Shown here: piece after piece, positions 21,272 to 31,742 of the stretch
Layout of the letters: each line of letters begins with the position of its first letter
How positions within the stretch are numbered: position 1 is the first letter of the stretch
NCBI GenBank assembly: GCA_037349315.1
Contig: JBAIAC010000033.1
Location: 10,992,001-11,056,000, forward strand
From: Chelydra serpentina
Taxonomy: Eukaryota > Chordata > Testudines > Chelydridae
DNA: 64,000 nucleotides
Direction: 5' to 3'
Position numbers and translations under genes: made by a program
The notes under the pieces: model-generated
What the model was told of the DNA's origin: nothing
Seen by the model: the letters and a program-made list of their open reading frames with translations, nothing else
Database searches by the model: none

Positions 21272-23639
21272 CACTTTTAAGAGTGTGGTTACTATTTATC
21301 TGAACAGGTTGGTCCAAAAGGGACAAATTTAGAATACCAAAAGCAATTGTTTAAAGTTCTTGTTTTCCGACTCTCTCAGGCCAATTTACTTGGACTTACA
21401 AAGAAGTTAAAATCTAAAATGTGATTACTTGAGGACTCACTAGAGAGTGCAGACTTAGTAAGATAACCTACAGTTATTTGTACTTCCCCTTATATTCTTT
21501 AATATAATCTTTGAAATGAAATCTCACCATTTCTTATCCTCTTAACCCTGATATGGGGAAGAGTCCTTTCCACATGACTGGTTTGGGCGTTGGTCAGTCA
21601 GGTGTAGCAGAGACCCATTAAGCTAAACTAGCAATGATTGATGAGCAATAGTCCAAACACGAGCAGTAGTGGTCAGACAGCCGGATGTCAGAAAATCCAT
21701 AGCAAAGAGAACTCTGCATATGTTCCTTAATTGAGCAACAAAAGAGAGGATTTTATTCAAGGAAAAAAGGAGCCAAATAAGACAAGTGAATTTAGCAGGC
21801 ACTTACAGAGGCCTGAAATGAAATGTACATAAACTTTTTACTTGACACAAACAATATCCTATTGGCTCTGAGAGAGGCCAAGCTATCTCTATTTAATCTG
21901 AGCTCAAAATGTCAGGCAAAGGGATCTATAGAGTGAGCGTGATGCAGTGCAGATACACATTTATAAGATCAGAGTCCGTAGATAGAGTGGCCTTATCTCT
22001 TGTTTTTACTTTCGCTGTCTTTAGCGAGACTCTTGACCTACAGCATGTACCAAGTCTGCTGTCTTGTATTTGTGTTCCTCTTGTTTTTCTGTTGTATAAT
22101 TTAAATCATTTTTGTATTATATGACACTCCAGCACATTATAATGTTTATAAATGGAGAATGACTTGGCATAATACTTAGTGCAGCCTGTCTGCCATCAGA
22201 GAGGCATTCTTCAGCTCCTCCTTGTCTCAAAAGCTGGGAAATCTGAGCTGCAACTCCTTTCAAAAAGGCTGAGCGATAGTCTGCTTAGCAGCAGAATTGC
22301 TGAGTGTCCAGGGAACTTCAGCTGCTCTGAAGGGAATGAATGCGAATGCTGGTACAGAGAAGAGAGAAATGCATCTCAGCCTTGTACCTTGGTGTCTGTC
22401 GGTCTCCTTGATTGTAAACATCACGTGTTGTTGATGTGCAAATGCAGCGGCACCTTGAGAGCCCTACTGCAGTACTGCTGATATAAAGGAATAGCCGTAG
22501 AGGTGAATATCACATTAGGGCCAGATTCATCCCTGGTGTAGTGCTATAGGCTTCTGTAGAGTTACATCAAGATTGAATTTAGCCCATTGGACCAAGTCCT
22601 CCTTTGTGAACAGTCCCTTTAGGAACTAGTTTGGGTCCATCAATGCTTCAGCTGTTTTAAAACCTGACTGAAAGGGATTGTGTGACTGAGAGGCAGGTGA
22701 TACCCAGAAAGGAGCCTTGTATAGTGTTGGCAAGGAACTATCAGTGAGCCCTGTTCTGAGGAATTAAGGATTGTGTTTGAGATACTATTAAGGTCTAAGA
22801 CAGGTGGAGTGATGTGAGTCTGGGACCAGGTCTCTGCAACTGCTCATCTTTTATGGATCCCAGACAATTTGACTCATCTAATACCCTACTGGATCATCTA
22901 TAGGTCACAGGCTGGTGCATCTACAGAGGGTGGGAGGAAGTCTTTCATTGTGAGCCAAGGGGAAGGGCTTGACCTGGGAAGAGTGGCTGCTCTTTACTCT
23001 GGCAGGACATTCTTTTTGGTGTGGCTGGGTGGCTGCTGTGACACTATAAATCTATACTCATGCACTTAATTTGTGGAGTTACTCAGGAATTACACAATCA
23101 TAGCTGAGACCAGAATTTGGATTTCATTCCAATAGGACAACTTAGGTCTTGTGTAACGTTCCATCTATTTATCTCAGAAGCTCTTTCTCAGACATCAATA
23201 TAGGGGTGGGAGGATCAATTCCTTAAACTAGAAAAAATGAGAAGAGAGCTTTACTCATGTAATGGGGTGTCCCCAACCTGATGCTATGTTCATGGCTACA
23301 TTAGTCCCATGGATCCCAGTGGGAGGCTTACTGCTTAATTGCATGTCCTCCAACGTTAAGAACTGTGGGCCACCTCCTCAGCTGGTACACATTTGTATTC
23401 CTCGATTGACTCAAAGATGCTACAGTGACTTACCCCTGAGGAAGATATGGTCCTTTGTTTTACACTGTGAGCCTCAGTACTGTAAGTCACAGAAAACATG
23501 GATTCTGTTTGAGTCTCTACATTCAGGTTTCATTGGATCTCTCTTGCCTTCTGGTTGTCTCATTCATGCTGGTTTCCAGCCACTGATGAGAGGAAGTGCA
23601 CACCCAGTAGAAATGATTGTTTTTAGCCTCTTATCTAAG
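21272..23639. other. Unannotated stretch
   Basis: A palindromic-repeat remnant (gggccagattcatccctggtg...gaatttagccc) lies at 22514-22585. The open frames at 22179-22481 and 23262-23669 are the longest locally, but lack splice sites, domains or codon bias that I can defend. Confidence 0.35.
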
Positions 23640-23870
23640 AGGCAATGTGACATGTGGTTTCTGGACTGAAAGTCCTGGAATCCACATCTCCTTCCCAGTT
23701 CTGCCACAGGCTTACTTTGTGGATTGAGGCAAGTCCCTTATCCTGTTTGTACCTAAGTTTGCTCTTCTGTAGAATGAGGGCAATGATACTTTTCCTTTGA
23801 CATGAGCTTTGAGACCTCTGGATGTGAAGTGCTAAGTACTATTATTCAGGTTTTCAAAACAGCAATTCCA
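23640..23870 (+). mobile_element. MIR-like SINE
   Basis: The order of motifs follows MIR: tttctggactgaaagtcctgg, cccagttctgccacagg, ggcaagtccctta, tctgtagaatgagggcaat, and a terminal gatgtgaagtgctaagta. Heavy divergence fits an ancient insertion predating amniote splits. Confidence 0.7.
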
Positions 23871-24771
23871 TTAAAACCTATGATTGTCAAGTAGTAATAC
23901 CCAGATGTGGACATGTGAATTTTTGCCACTAATAAAGTGATTGATTAACATAGAGATGAAGAAGAAACCTGTAGAAACTGCATGCTCCGTCCAAGCCAAC
24001 ATTCCACTCGCTCATTATCTGGCTCTGCATTATAAGGCCTCGGAGCAGTTTCTCAGCCTTAACTATGACGCTGGTCTGTTGGATCCTCCTGCAGATCTAA
24101 AGTGGGCTTCCTTGTACTGAGCAGTAGACTTCCAACCCTCTGCAATGTTGTTTCCTTCTCTCCCAAAGAATTGGAAATCGATCCATGGTGCGTGCTTCGT
24201 CTTAAAAGTAGAAAGATCCTATTTCATTTGTTAGTAGCTCACAAAGAGGTATGGGGATGAGTTATAAGGGACTGAGGGAAACCTCAGTACAAGAGTTTCT
24301 TATTCTCACAAAATCTCATCTCCTGTGTGGTGTTTTTCTTCTTCTTCCCTACTACTAGAGGGAAAGGACAGGGAGTGGGTGCTCTGGCAGGGCAAGATGC
24401 TTCCTGGTGAATAGTAATGGGTACAAAATCTCCTGCTTTCCTGGGCAATCCCCGGTTGTTGTACCATAATATTTCTTATCACTCCCCCAGTACTTTTACC
24501 TTGGGCAGGAACCTAGTGTGGGATTTTCAAAGGAGCCCTGAAGTCCATTTTCCAGGCTACTGTGACCAAAGCATTTCAATGGAAACCCTACAGAAACAGG
24601 AAACTATTCACTCACTGCAGCAGCTGGCCTAAGAACTGGCATGTCTTCGTGGGCAGGAGTATCTTCCAGCTGGGAAGACCGAAGGACCCTGGGTTATCCT
24701 GTGTATTTCAAATGGATGTACTTGCAATGTGCCCTTTAAATTAAGCTGGTGGATACTCCTGCCTGTGACCT
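23871..24771. other. Unannotated stretch
   Basis: No repeat is recognised. It ends at the target duplication of the next hAT. Confidence 0.35.
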
Positions 24772-24779
24772 GATAGAAG

Positions 24780-25144
24780 CAGCAGCATAACCAGGGGGGA
24801 AGCAGGACCCGGGCTGGGGGAGTGGCGCTTTAAAAGGCCAGCGGCTCCTGCTGCTGCGGGAGCCACTGGCCCTTTAAAGCGCCCCCCTAGCCCCGCTGCT
24901 GGACCCGGGCTGGGGGCACTTTAAAAGGCCCACTGCGCCTGCCTCTGCCGGGAGCTGCAGGCCTTTTAAAGTGCCCCCCCCCCCCCCGCCTCGCTGCCTG
25001 AGCCGGACTCGGGCGGGGATTTAAAAGGCCTGGGGTCTCCGCAGCGGCTGGAGCCCCGGGCCCTTTAAAGCACCACCGGGGTGAGTACAGGGAGAGCGCC
25101 GCTGCCGCTGCTCCCCCTGTGCTCTAAACCTGGCTACGCCACTG
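24780..25144. mobile_element. Non-autonomous hAT element with perfect 8-bp duplication
   Basis: The ends read CAGCAGCATAACCAGG and, from the other strand, CAGTGGCGTAGCCAGG. They are flanked by identical GATAGAAG (24772-24779 and 25145-25152). Inside, a unit built on 'ctttaaaaggccc' alternates with its complement (tttaaag), giving several GC-rich stem pairs, plus a run of about 15 C at 24967-24987. A truncated relative is embedded in the 39-kb composite. Confidence 0.93.
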
Positions 25145-25152
25145 GATAGAAG

Positions 25153-26919
25153 GGATCTGGCTTGGTCATGATGTGCTGAGTGAATGATCAAGTTGCTTGA
25201 TCTGTGCCCTCCCCCCAGTTTTTTGTGTGCCTGGTGGCATTGGTTTCACTCAGGCCTTTCCCAAAGGCATAGTGTTTCAAACTTTCATCTATACCTACAG
25301 TCACAAGTTGAAGTGTCAAATATTTCCTTCAGGGATTACTGCAGGAGAAATGCTTCTAAATTCACTGTCAGTTCTGGTCCTGGAGTGCTTCAATGAATCC
25401 TGTTTTCCTCTTAGCACCCATGCTCTGCTTTTGTCAAGAATGGTGTCTGTTTCACAGGGTCCTTTGTGGTTTTGTGTTTCTAAAATATAGACAACACTAT
25501 CAGAATGGACTTTTGCCTTTTTCTAAACTCACTGTGTGAGATTATGAAATCTCTGATGAAAGCTTTAGGATTTTATTGGAGTATGATGACAAAGTGACGT
25601 TCATAACAATATACTTAAATAAATTCTGCGTGTCAGCTAATCTGAAGAACAGCTACATAGCTATGGAAATGTTGCTCCTCTTCCATTCACCAGCTCAGCA
25701 ACAAATTTCCTCTTTGGCTGATGAAAAAGTGATGGCAGCTGTACCTGCCAATACTTAATTAGGCAAACTAGGGGTTTTGTTCACCTCCAGGCTCCTGCTT
25801 TTGCCCTGGGGGAAGAACTCTCTCCCAGTGTGGAAAGGGAGATGAATGGTGCAGAGGGAAAGATGAGTTGTGGCCAGAAATGACTGCAGAAGAAGGGAGT
25901 TGAGGAAAAGACATGAGAAGAAAAGTAAAATGGTGAGATGGGTGTGTGATTGGGTATATACTCTGTCTTCTGATATTCAGATAATGTTGTGAGTCTCAGT
26001 TATTTGTGACTGTAATTGTGAATGTTGGATTTCAAAACACTGAGCCGCCTTCTGAATGCTATTAACATCTGTTTCAATAGGGATTTTGTTCATCCCGCAT
26101 GCCTCTCAGCATAGAAACTGTTGTTGGTTGGACTTCTTTGTCTTGGGCATCTCAAGGAATATTGTCCTTCAGCTTGAGTTTTGACAAGATTAGGTGGCCC
26201 AGCGTCACATCAGCATTCAATTATAGACTAAATCATTTGTTCTCAACCTCAGGTGTGAGAGATTGCCGCAATCAGACTGTGCCAGGATGGCAAATGCTCT
26301 GCAGTGAAGTACTCCACTCTTTAGGAAAAAACTAACAATCCATTCTGACTATGTATAAGGACCCAGGAAACAGACATGGTTCTTGACAAAGAGCAGAACC
26401 TGGGTGCTGAGTAGAGAACAGGGTTCACTGAAGCCCTTTGAATAGTATAAAATGAGGTAATTGCCAATCTTTACCCAGGACAGAGCCAGAGTGGAGGAAC
26501 AAAATGGATCCACCTAGCACCAGAATAATGGTGATTAACTTCCTATGTTGCAATGAATCTTTCCCTGTGGATATCTTGTTGTGAAACTGAGATCTCATTA
26601 TGGGCCACTTCATCATAAGGAAAGATTGTTAGTAGTAGTACCTGGAGGGACTGTAGCTAGGTTTTAATTTAGGTTCCAGTATTTAATATGGTGTGGAGGG
26701 GCAGGCAAATACTTAAAATCCATTGTACATGGACTTGAAGTTCAAACAGAACTCTTCCCTGTGTTTGTACTCTTTTTGTGTTCTACTTTCCACAGACATC
26801 AGAGCATCACACTTTTACTAGCATGAATGTTGACAGCATCAAATTTCAGAGTCTCCTGTGTAAATATTGGCAGAAATAAGAAGTTAACCTTTCTTTAGTG
26901 AGTATTCATGTTAGATTTA
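25153..26919. other. Unannotated stretch
   Basis: No confident repeat. The region around 25184-25490 has two overlapping 70-97-codon frames without recognised domains. Confidence 0.35.
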
Positions 26920-27040
26920 GGGATCTGGGACAAAAATCTGCCAGGGGACAGTACTTGGTCCTGCTAGAGAAGGCAAGGGCCTGGACTCGATGACCTTTCA
27001 AGGTCCTTCCAGTTCTATGAGATAGGTATATCTCTATATA
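26920..27040 (+). mobile_element. SINE 3' half (same subfamily as 14.64 kb)
   Basis: ttagggatctgggacaaaa...ggactcgatgacctttcaaggtccttccagttctatga is the plus-strand match of the truncated SINE at 14641-14818, lacking the tRNA head. Confidence 0.75.
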
Positions 27041-27716
27041 TTATATTATAAGTACTTCCACACTCATCCATCCAGGAAACAAACTATAGGCTGTGGTTTA
27101 CCAGATCAATCCTAAAACCAGGTAACACAACTCTTATTGCAAATATTCATTAGTGCAAACTTGCAGTGACATTTAATGACCAATCTATAAATAAGAAACA
27201 TAAAAGGTTCTAATAATGAATAAATCAAAGAAATCTATGGCTATTCCATGATCAGAAAAAGGGGCTAAAATAGTTGAATAAATTATTTGTTGGAAATCAT
27301 TCACTCAATTCGAATAGGGACTGTTTTCTCAAAGTCTCCCAGGAAGAGTATGGTCTGTAAATGAGATCACAGCCACACACACAAAACACTTTGGCACTTT
27401 GTAAGACTGTAGCAGGCAACATAATTGCCCTGTATAATCTTAAATGATGACTATATTGCTGGGAGACAAGTATTCCAGCACTCCCTCCCATGAAAGAGAG
27501 CTGGTGAGGGCATTACTGCCTTGGCACACAGCAAATATTCTCCTTGCAATAAATTAATTGTATAAGAGCATACGTGTGAGTTACTCTGCCTGCCCTAGCC
27601 TTTTGAAGTGCCAGAGGACTCTAGCCTGATCACTCTTCGCTGTAATCTCTCAGGGTTGGTTGGCAGGTGCTGGGTGTGGTGTTACCAATCCTTTCCACTT
27701 TAAAAGTAGGGTTGGT
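27041..27716. other. Unannotated stretch with a two-copy 58-bp block
   Basis: The block caacataattg...gctgggagacaagtatt at 27417-27474 recurs at 29732-29789. The rest is unrecognised. Confidence 0.5.
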
Positions 27717-27728
27717 GCTAGTTACCAA

Positions 27729-27805
27729 GGGTATGTCTACACAGCTGGGAGCCATAGCACTGTCTACACTGCCACTTTACAGCATCGCTCAGGGGGGTGA
27801 AGTAA
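27729..27805 (+). mobile_element. MITE end fragment
   Basis: GGGTATGTCTACACAGC matches the terminus of the 2967-3238 MITE, followed by a different interior (actgtctacactgccac...cgctcaggggg). Only one end is present. Confidence 0.55.
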
Positions 27806-27894
27806 AGAATTTCTAACTAGGCCTGTGTGTGTGAATGGAATCTTTTACTGTAAACCTGGCTGAGCATTCCCCTTGAACCAGAGGCTAAGCCAGG

Positions 27895-27990
27895 AGGGAA
27901 CAGAGGAATTGCCATACAGGGTCAGACCTCTGGTCTATCTAGCCCAGTATTTCCTCTGTGAGGGGCTGGCCCAGGCATGCAGCTCTCAGG
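27895..27990 (-). mobile_element. CR1 3'-terminal fragment, minus strand
   Basis: ggaattgccatacagggtcagacctctggtctatctagcccagtat is the complement of the same CR1 terminus seen at 17.38 and 52.16 kb. Confidence 0.65.
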
Positions 27991-28264
27991 GTTCTCAGCA
28001 AGTCCCTTACTACTCAGATTATTGTCATTTTCCCTCTTCTGCACCTAGCAAAGCTACTAGGCGCCTGGGATTCACCCTTCCACGGCCCCTGGGCGGCAGA
28101 GCTAGACATCTAGCAGTGTTTTAAAATCACCCCGGCCCAGGAGGACAGCACTAGCCGTGCTAGGTGAGGGTCAGGTGCCCTGGATGAACGCATAGGCGTG
28201 GGGGGGCGAGATGATAACGAGGCGCTGCCTGGCTCTGACTTGCCCTTTGTTAAATGCCAGGGGG

Positions 28265-28960
28265 CTTGTTGGCGAAGTAGTTTCAGCCTGTGCCGAGGTG
28301 CGCAGGGGGCCGCTGAGAGCGGAGCGGCAGATGCTGTTCTCCAGCAGAGCCGCCAGGTGGCAGCAGGGGCAGCCGCTCGTCCGCCGCTGCCTGTTGACGG
28401 TGGATTCTCTGCCCATTCAGGCAGGAGGGAAAAGGGAGCGCGGAAGGGCGCCCGCGAGAGAGGCGCTTTCCCCGGAGCCTGGGAACCTGCCTCGGACCCC
28501 GCCGGGTTGGGTTTGCAGCGGCCGCTGCCTGGCCGTGCCCGGGGCATGCCTTAGGGGCTCGCCGCTGCTCTCCAGGGGCTCGGGCTGCTTGGGCATCAGG
28601 CTTTGCATCAGCAGCCCCAAGGGAGCCTCCCCGTGGGGGACTGGACGTGCGCTCCCCGTGCCACTGACCAGGTAAACGCTGCGCTTGCTCCAGCAGCTCT
28701 CCAGCCCGGCCCCGCTCCCCAGCCGCCGGCCTGCAGGGGAGCTGGGGGAACCGGACAGCAGAGGGGCAGGTCACTCGGGTCGGAGCGGGACCTGGTGCTT
28801 GTGATGTGAGGGGCGTTAGCCGGTGCGTACGGGGTGTCACTTCCCCCTGCGGAGCGTGTCTCTCTGGGGGTGGTTTGAAGGGCCGCTGAGAGCCCCACGT
28901 GCTGAGGCTGGAGTTTGCCACGGCGGGACACGTCGTGTCTTCACAGTTCCGAGCGGGGTT
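28265..28960. promoter_or_regulatory. CpG-island-like segment; candidate promoter/first exon
   Basis: High GC with frequent unmethylation-type CpG (gccgctcgtccgccgctg, gcggccgctgcctggccgtg, gggagcgcggaagggcgcccgcgag) in an otherwise CpG-poor window, and no hAT or MITE termini. Such islands usually mark vertebrate promoters. A donor-like CAG|GTAAAC occurs at 28671/28672, so a non-coding or 5'-coding first exon on the plus strand is possible. Open frames exist on both strands (for example 28211-28675 + and 28283-28921 -), but in GC-rich DNA this is expected by chance and none shows a domain. The direction of transcription is therefore unproven. Confidence 0.55.
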
Positions 28961-29722
28961 GGCTAGTTGAGCCCCACAGGGCGTAGCTGACTATTCAGCA
29001 CCCCTGCCTCCCAACCTGCATCTGCACTTCAGGCCGCCTGGATGTCCCCCATGGACGGCCCAGAGCCCCGGGCTGCCAGCAGGCTAATGTGACCCTGCCC
29101 TGTGGGTTAGTGAATCTGCGGTCATGAGGCTTGTGCTTTGAAGGCGGTGGTCTCTCCTGGCACATTTCTGATCTCATCTGGGGGGTTCCTGGCCCTTCTT
29201 TTATTGTTACTTGATTCTTTTCCCATAAGGAACCATTTCCGAGCTGCTTTCCCCTTCGCACTGACTGACCGGGGGTGGTTGTAATCCTAGCGTGTGTAAG
29301 GAAGAGGGAGTCTCCTCTTGTTTTGGAATTTGTCCCATCCAGATAACCCAAGAGCTCATTCCAGAGGGTTTTGTACAAGAGATTACGGGAAAAAAGTTAG
29401 TTATTTTTATGGAGGATGAAGAGCCAGTGGCCCTGATTTCTTCAGTTTGGTAATAGGCACGTTGGGCCATATCCAGGGGTCCAGCTTGATGCAGTGTGCA
29501 AATTGGGGTGGTGGGTGTCTTGCAGATCCCTATTGCACTCCACTGATGCTGCGCTGTACCAGGCAGGTCCCTGGAAACTGTGCTAGAACAGCCTATGGGT
29601 TGCTCTAATTTACGTGGAGCTGTAGTGGCTCCAGGGGCCTGAACATTCAGTGCAGGATTAGAGTAGTATAGAAACATCTCAAAATACCACTTTTCCTCTG
29701 GCCGCACTCCCTTTCCTTTCTT
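28961..29722. other. Sequence flanking the CpG island
   Basis: Moderate GC falling rightward. The minus-strand frames at 28995-29746 are open for up to 179 codons but have no identifiable domain. If the island is a minus-strand promoter, this would be first-exon or intron territory. Confidence 0.3.
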
Positions 29723-29751
29723 TATACATGTCAACATAATTGACATGTATA
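29723..29751. repeat. 12-bp perfect hairpin
   Basis: TATACATGTCAA and TTGACATGTATA flank a 5-base loop (cataa). It overlaps the start of the 58-bp block shared with 27.42 kb. Confidence 0.85.
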
Positions 29752-29789
29752 CATTTTAAATAATGAATATACTGCTGGGAGACAAGTAT

Positions 29790-31320
29790 TTAGCAGGAAG
29801 GAGGAGTGGTGTAAGAATCACTACTCCATCTCTACATCACCAGCGGAACCCCTTTACACTCCCTGGGTGATCTCCCCTGGGCTGGTAAATGCCCCATAGA
29901 GCCAGATTATGCCAGCAGCATGGAGCAAACTGGCTGCACTGTAGACTCTGGCTCACTGTTACCACTGGGATTAGTGTTTCACAAATGGTATTATTGCCGT
30001 ACTCCTTTTCTCCAGGCCACTTATTTTATAAAAAGCCCCTGAATTAACATGTCCTTCGCTAAAAATGTAAGTTTTTTTCCTTTACTCTAAAGAAGTTTCA
30101 GGTCTGACATGGCAGAATTAATTCGTCACTGTGCTGATATGAACTCCCATCAGAAATCCTCATTGTTTTCTCTGCATCCCTCTACTGATAAGACTGTGTT
30201 CTTTGGATTGAAGAATAATATCACTTAATTTTGCTAGTGTCTCAAGCATAGCACAGTTACACAATTCTGTGGATGAGAGAAGCCAGTGCTGCTTATCTTC
30301 TGACTTCCCACCAGTCTTGCATGCACAGTGCTCTTGTCCCTGTCTTGTGTTCTGTGACAAGGGAATGCACTGGAAGAGGCCAGTGCTTTGCTGAGTTTAT
30401 TGCTGACCATGGTACCATCAGTGCACTCTGACTCACCTAACTGGTCCATCAGTCCTATGGTACATGTTTCTGCCAACCTGGACTTCTCCCTGGCACAAGG
30501 TCTGGTGATGGATATGATTCCAGGTCGTTTTAGATATCATCAGGGATTCAAAATGAAAGCTAAAAATTGTGACCTTCTCCAGACTTTTGTAATGCTGGAC
30601 TCTTTTTTGGGGGGGGGGGGGGGGCGGCAGGCGGCTTGTGAAAATTTCAAAATATTCTGTTGTAACAATAGAGTTGAAATCCTGATTCTCTAAACTATTC
30701 TCTGAGAATGGGTGTCTTTGGTGAAAAAACAGATATCTGCCAAGGAATAATGCCATAAAATAACAAGTGTCAGGTGGCTAGAAAGATCAGACAAGCTGCT
30801 CTGGCTTGAGGTATCTTATAGGTGCATTAAACATAAGTATGGTTGGAATACCCAGCACACTTACCTAAGAACCTAATGCCTTAATCTGGCCCCTGATTCT
30901 TACTAGTTAGGCTTTAGGAATAGATCAAATCTTACTCTTATTTACACTGACTTAAATCTGAAGTAGCTCCATTGAAATCAAAACGCTGAATAGTGTTTGG
31001 ACGAGCTATGTATTGTACAGTTTTTTTCTCTCTTTTTCCCGCTTCAAACAACAGGTTTTGCTCACAACAGTTGATTTAGTTGCAGAAAATGAATTAGGGT
31101 TACTGGTGTGCAGTGATGAGTTTTATGATGGGAATATAAAACATTTGCTTTAGAGAACATAGATAACTGTCTTTTTTTTTAAAAAAAAAACCTGCTCTCA
31201 ATTAAAACCAAAAGCTACAATTGAAAAAAAGAGATTTGAACCCTTTGGAAGACTTGGAAGCAGCCCAAGAGAGTAACTCTGGAGATGTTGAAAATAACAG
31301 TTTATCTGCTGTCATCATTT
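29790..31320. other. Unannotated stretch
   Basis: A 16-G run sits at 30609-30624 and a T9/A10 junction at 31171-31190. A palindromic-repeat remnant occurs near 30890-30985. Confidence 0.4.
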
Positions 31321-31431
31321 TGGGCCCAATCCTCCACTCCGTTACACTGGTTTTGTGCTGTTGTAGACCCTTTGATCCCAGTGGAGCTGTGCGAGTGTAA
31401 AATAGTGGTAATGGAGTGTGGGATTAGACTC
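31321..31431. repeat. Palindromic repeat, 'gggcccaatcct...ggattagactct' family
   Basis: Arms cccaatcctccactccgttac and gtaatggagtgtgggatta are inverted around a centre containing gatcccagtggagctg. Confidence 0.65.
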
Positions 31432-31470
31432 TGCATTTAAATGAAAATTCCACCAAAAGTCCCCTGTATT

Positions 31471-31530
31471 AAGGGCCTGGTCAAAGTCCACTGAACTCAA
31501 GACTCACGAGGGTCTGGATCAGGCCCTAAG
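31471..31530. repeat. Palindromic repeat, 'gggcctggtcaaagtcc' family
   Basis: aagggcctggtcaaagtcc is mirrored by ggtctggatcaggcccta. A half copy occurs at 41905-41959. Confidence 0.6.
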
Positions 31531-31689
31531 ATAACATTACATTTAGGTCGGTAAGTGCTTAAAAGTCAGGTGTACATGTGCAACTTTAACAATGGCCTCT
31601 GCACTATCATCATAGGCTTTAATTATGTAAGGACATCAATTTTGGCAAATAGAGAAAATGCTGTTCTCACAGGAAGATAATTGCTATGT

Positions 31690-31742
31690 TGGCTGAGACC
31701 AGTGTACCATCTAATCCCTATCCTGTCTCTGACTGTATCTTT
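31690..31742 (-). mobile_element. CR1 terminal scrap
   Basis: ggctgagaccagtgtaccatctaatccctatcctgtctctgac is the complement of a CR1 3' terminus. Confidence 0.5.

Noticed and set aside
22179..23669. Two plus-strand frames of 100 and 135 codons as exons
   Set aside because: No recognisable domain, no paired splice sites, and stop density otherwise normal.
28110..28921. Long overlapping open frames on both strands in the CpG island as protein-coding exons
   Set aside because: Frames are open in both directions, as expected in GC-rich DNA. There are no domains, no clear start context and no matching acceptor/donor pair.
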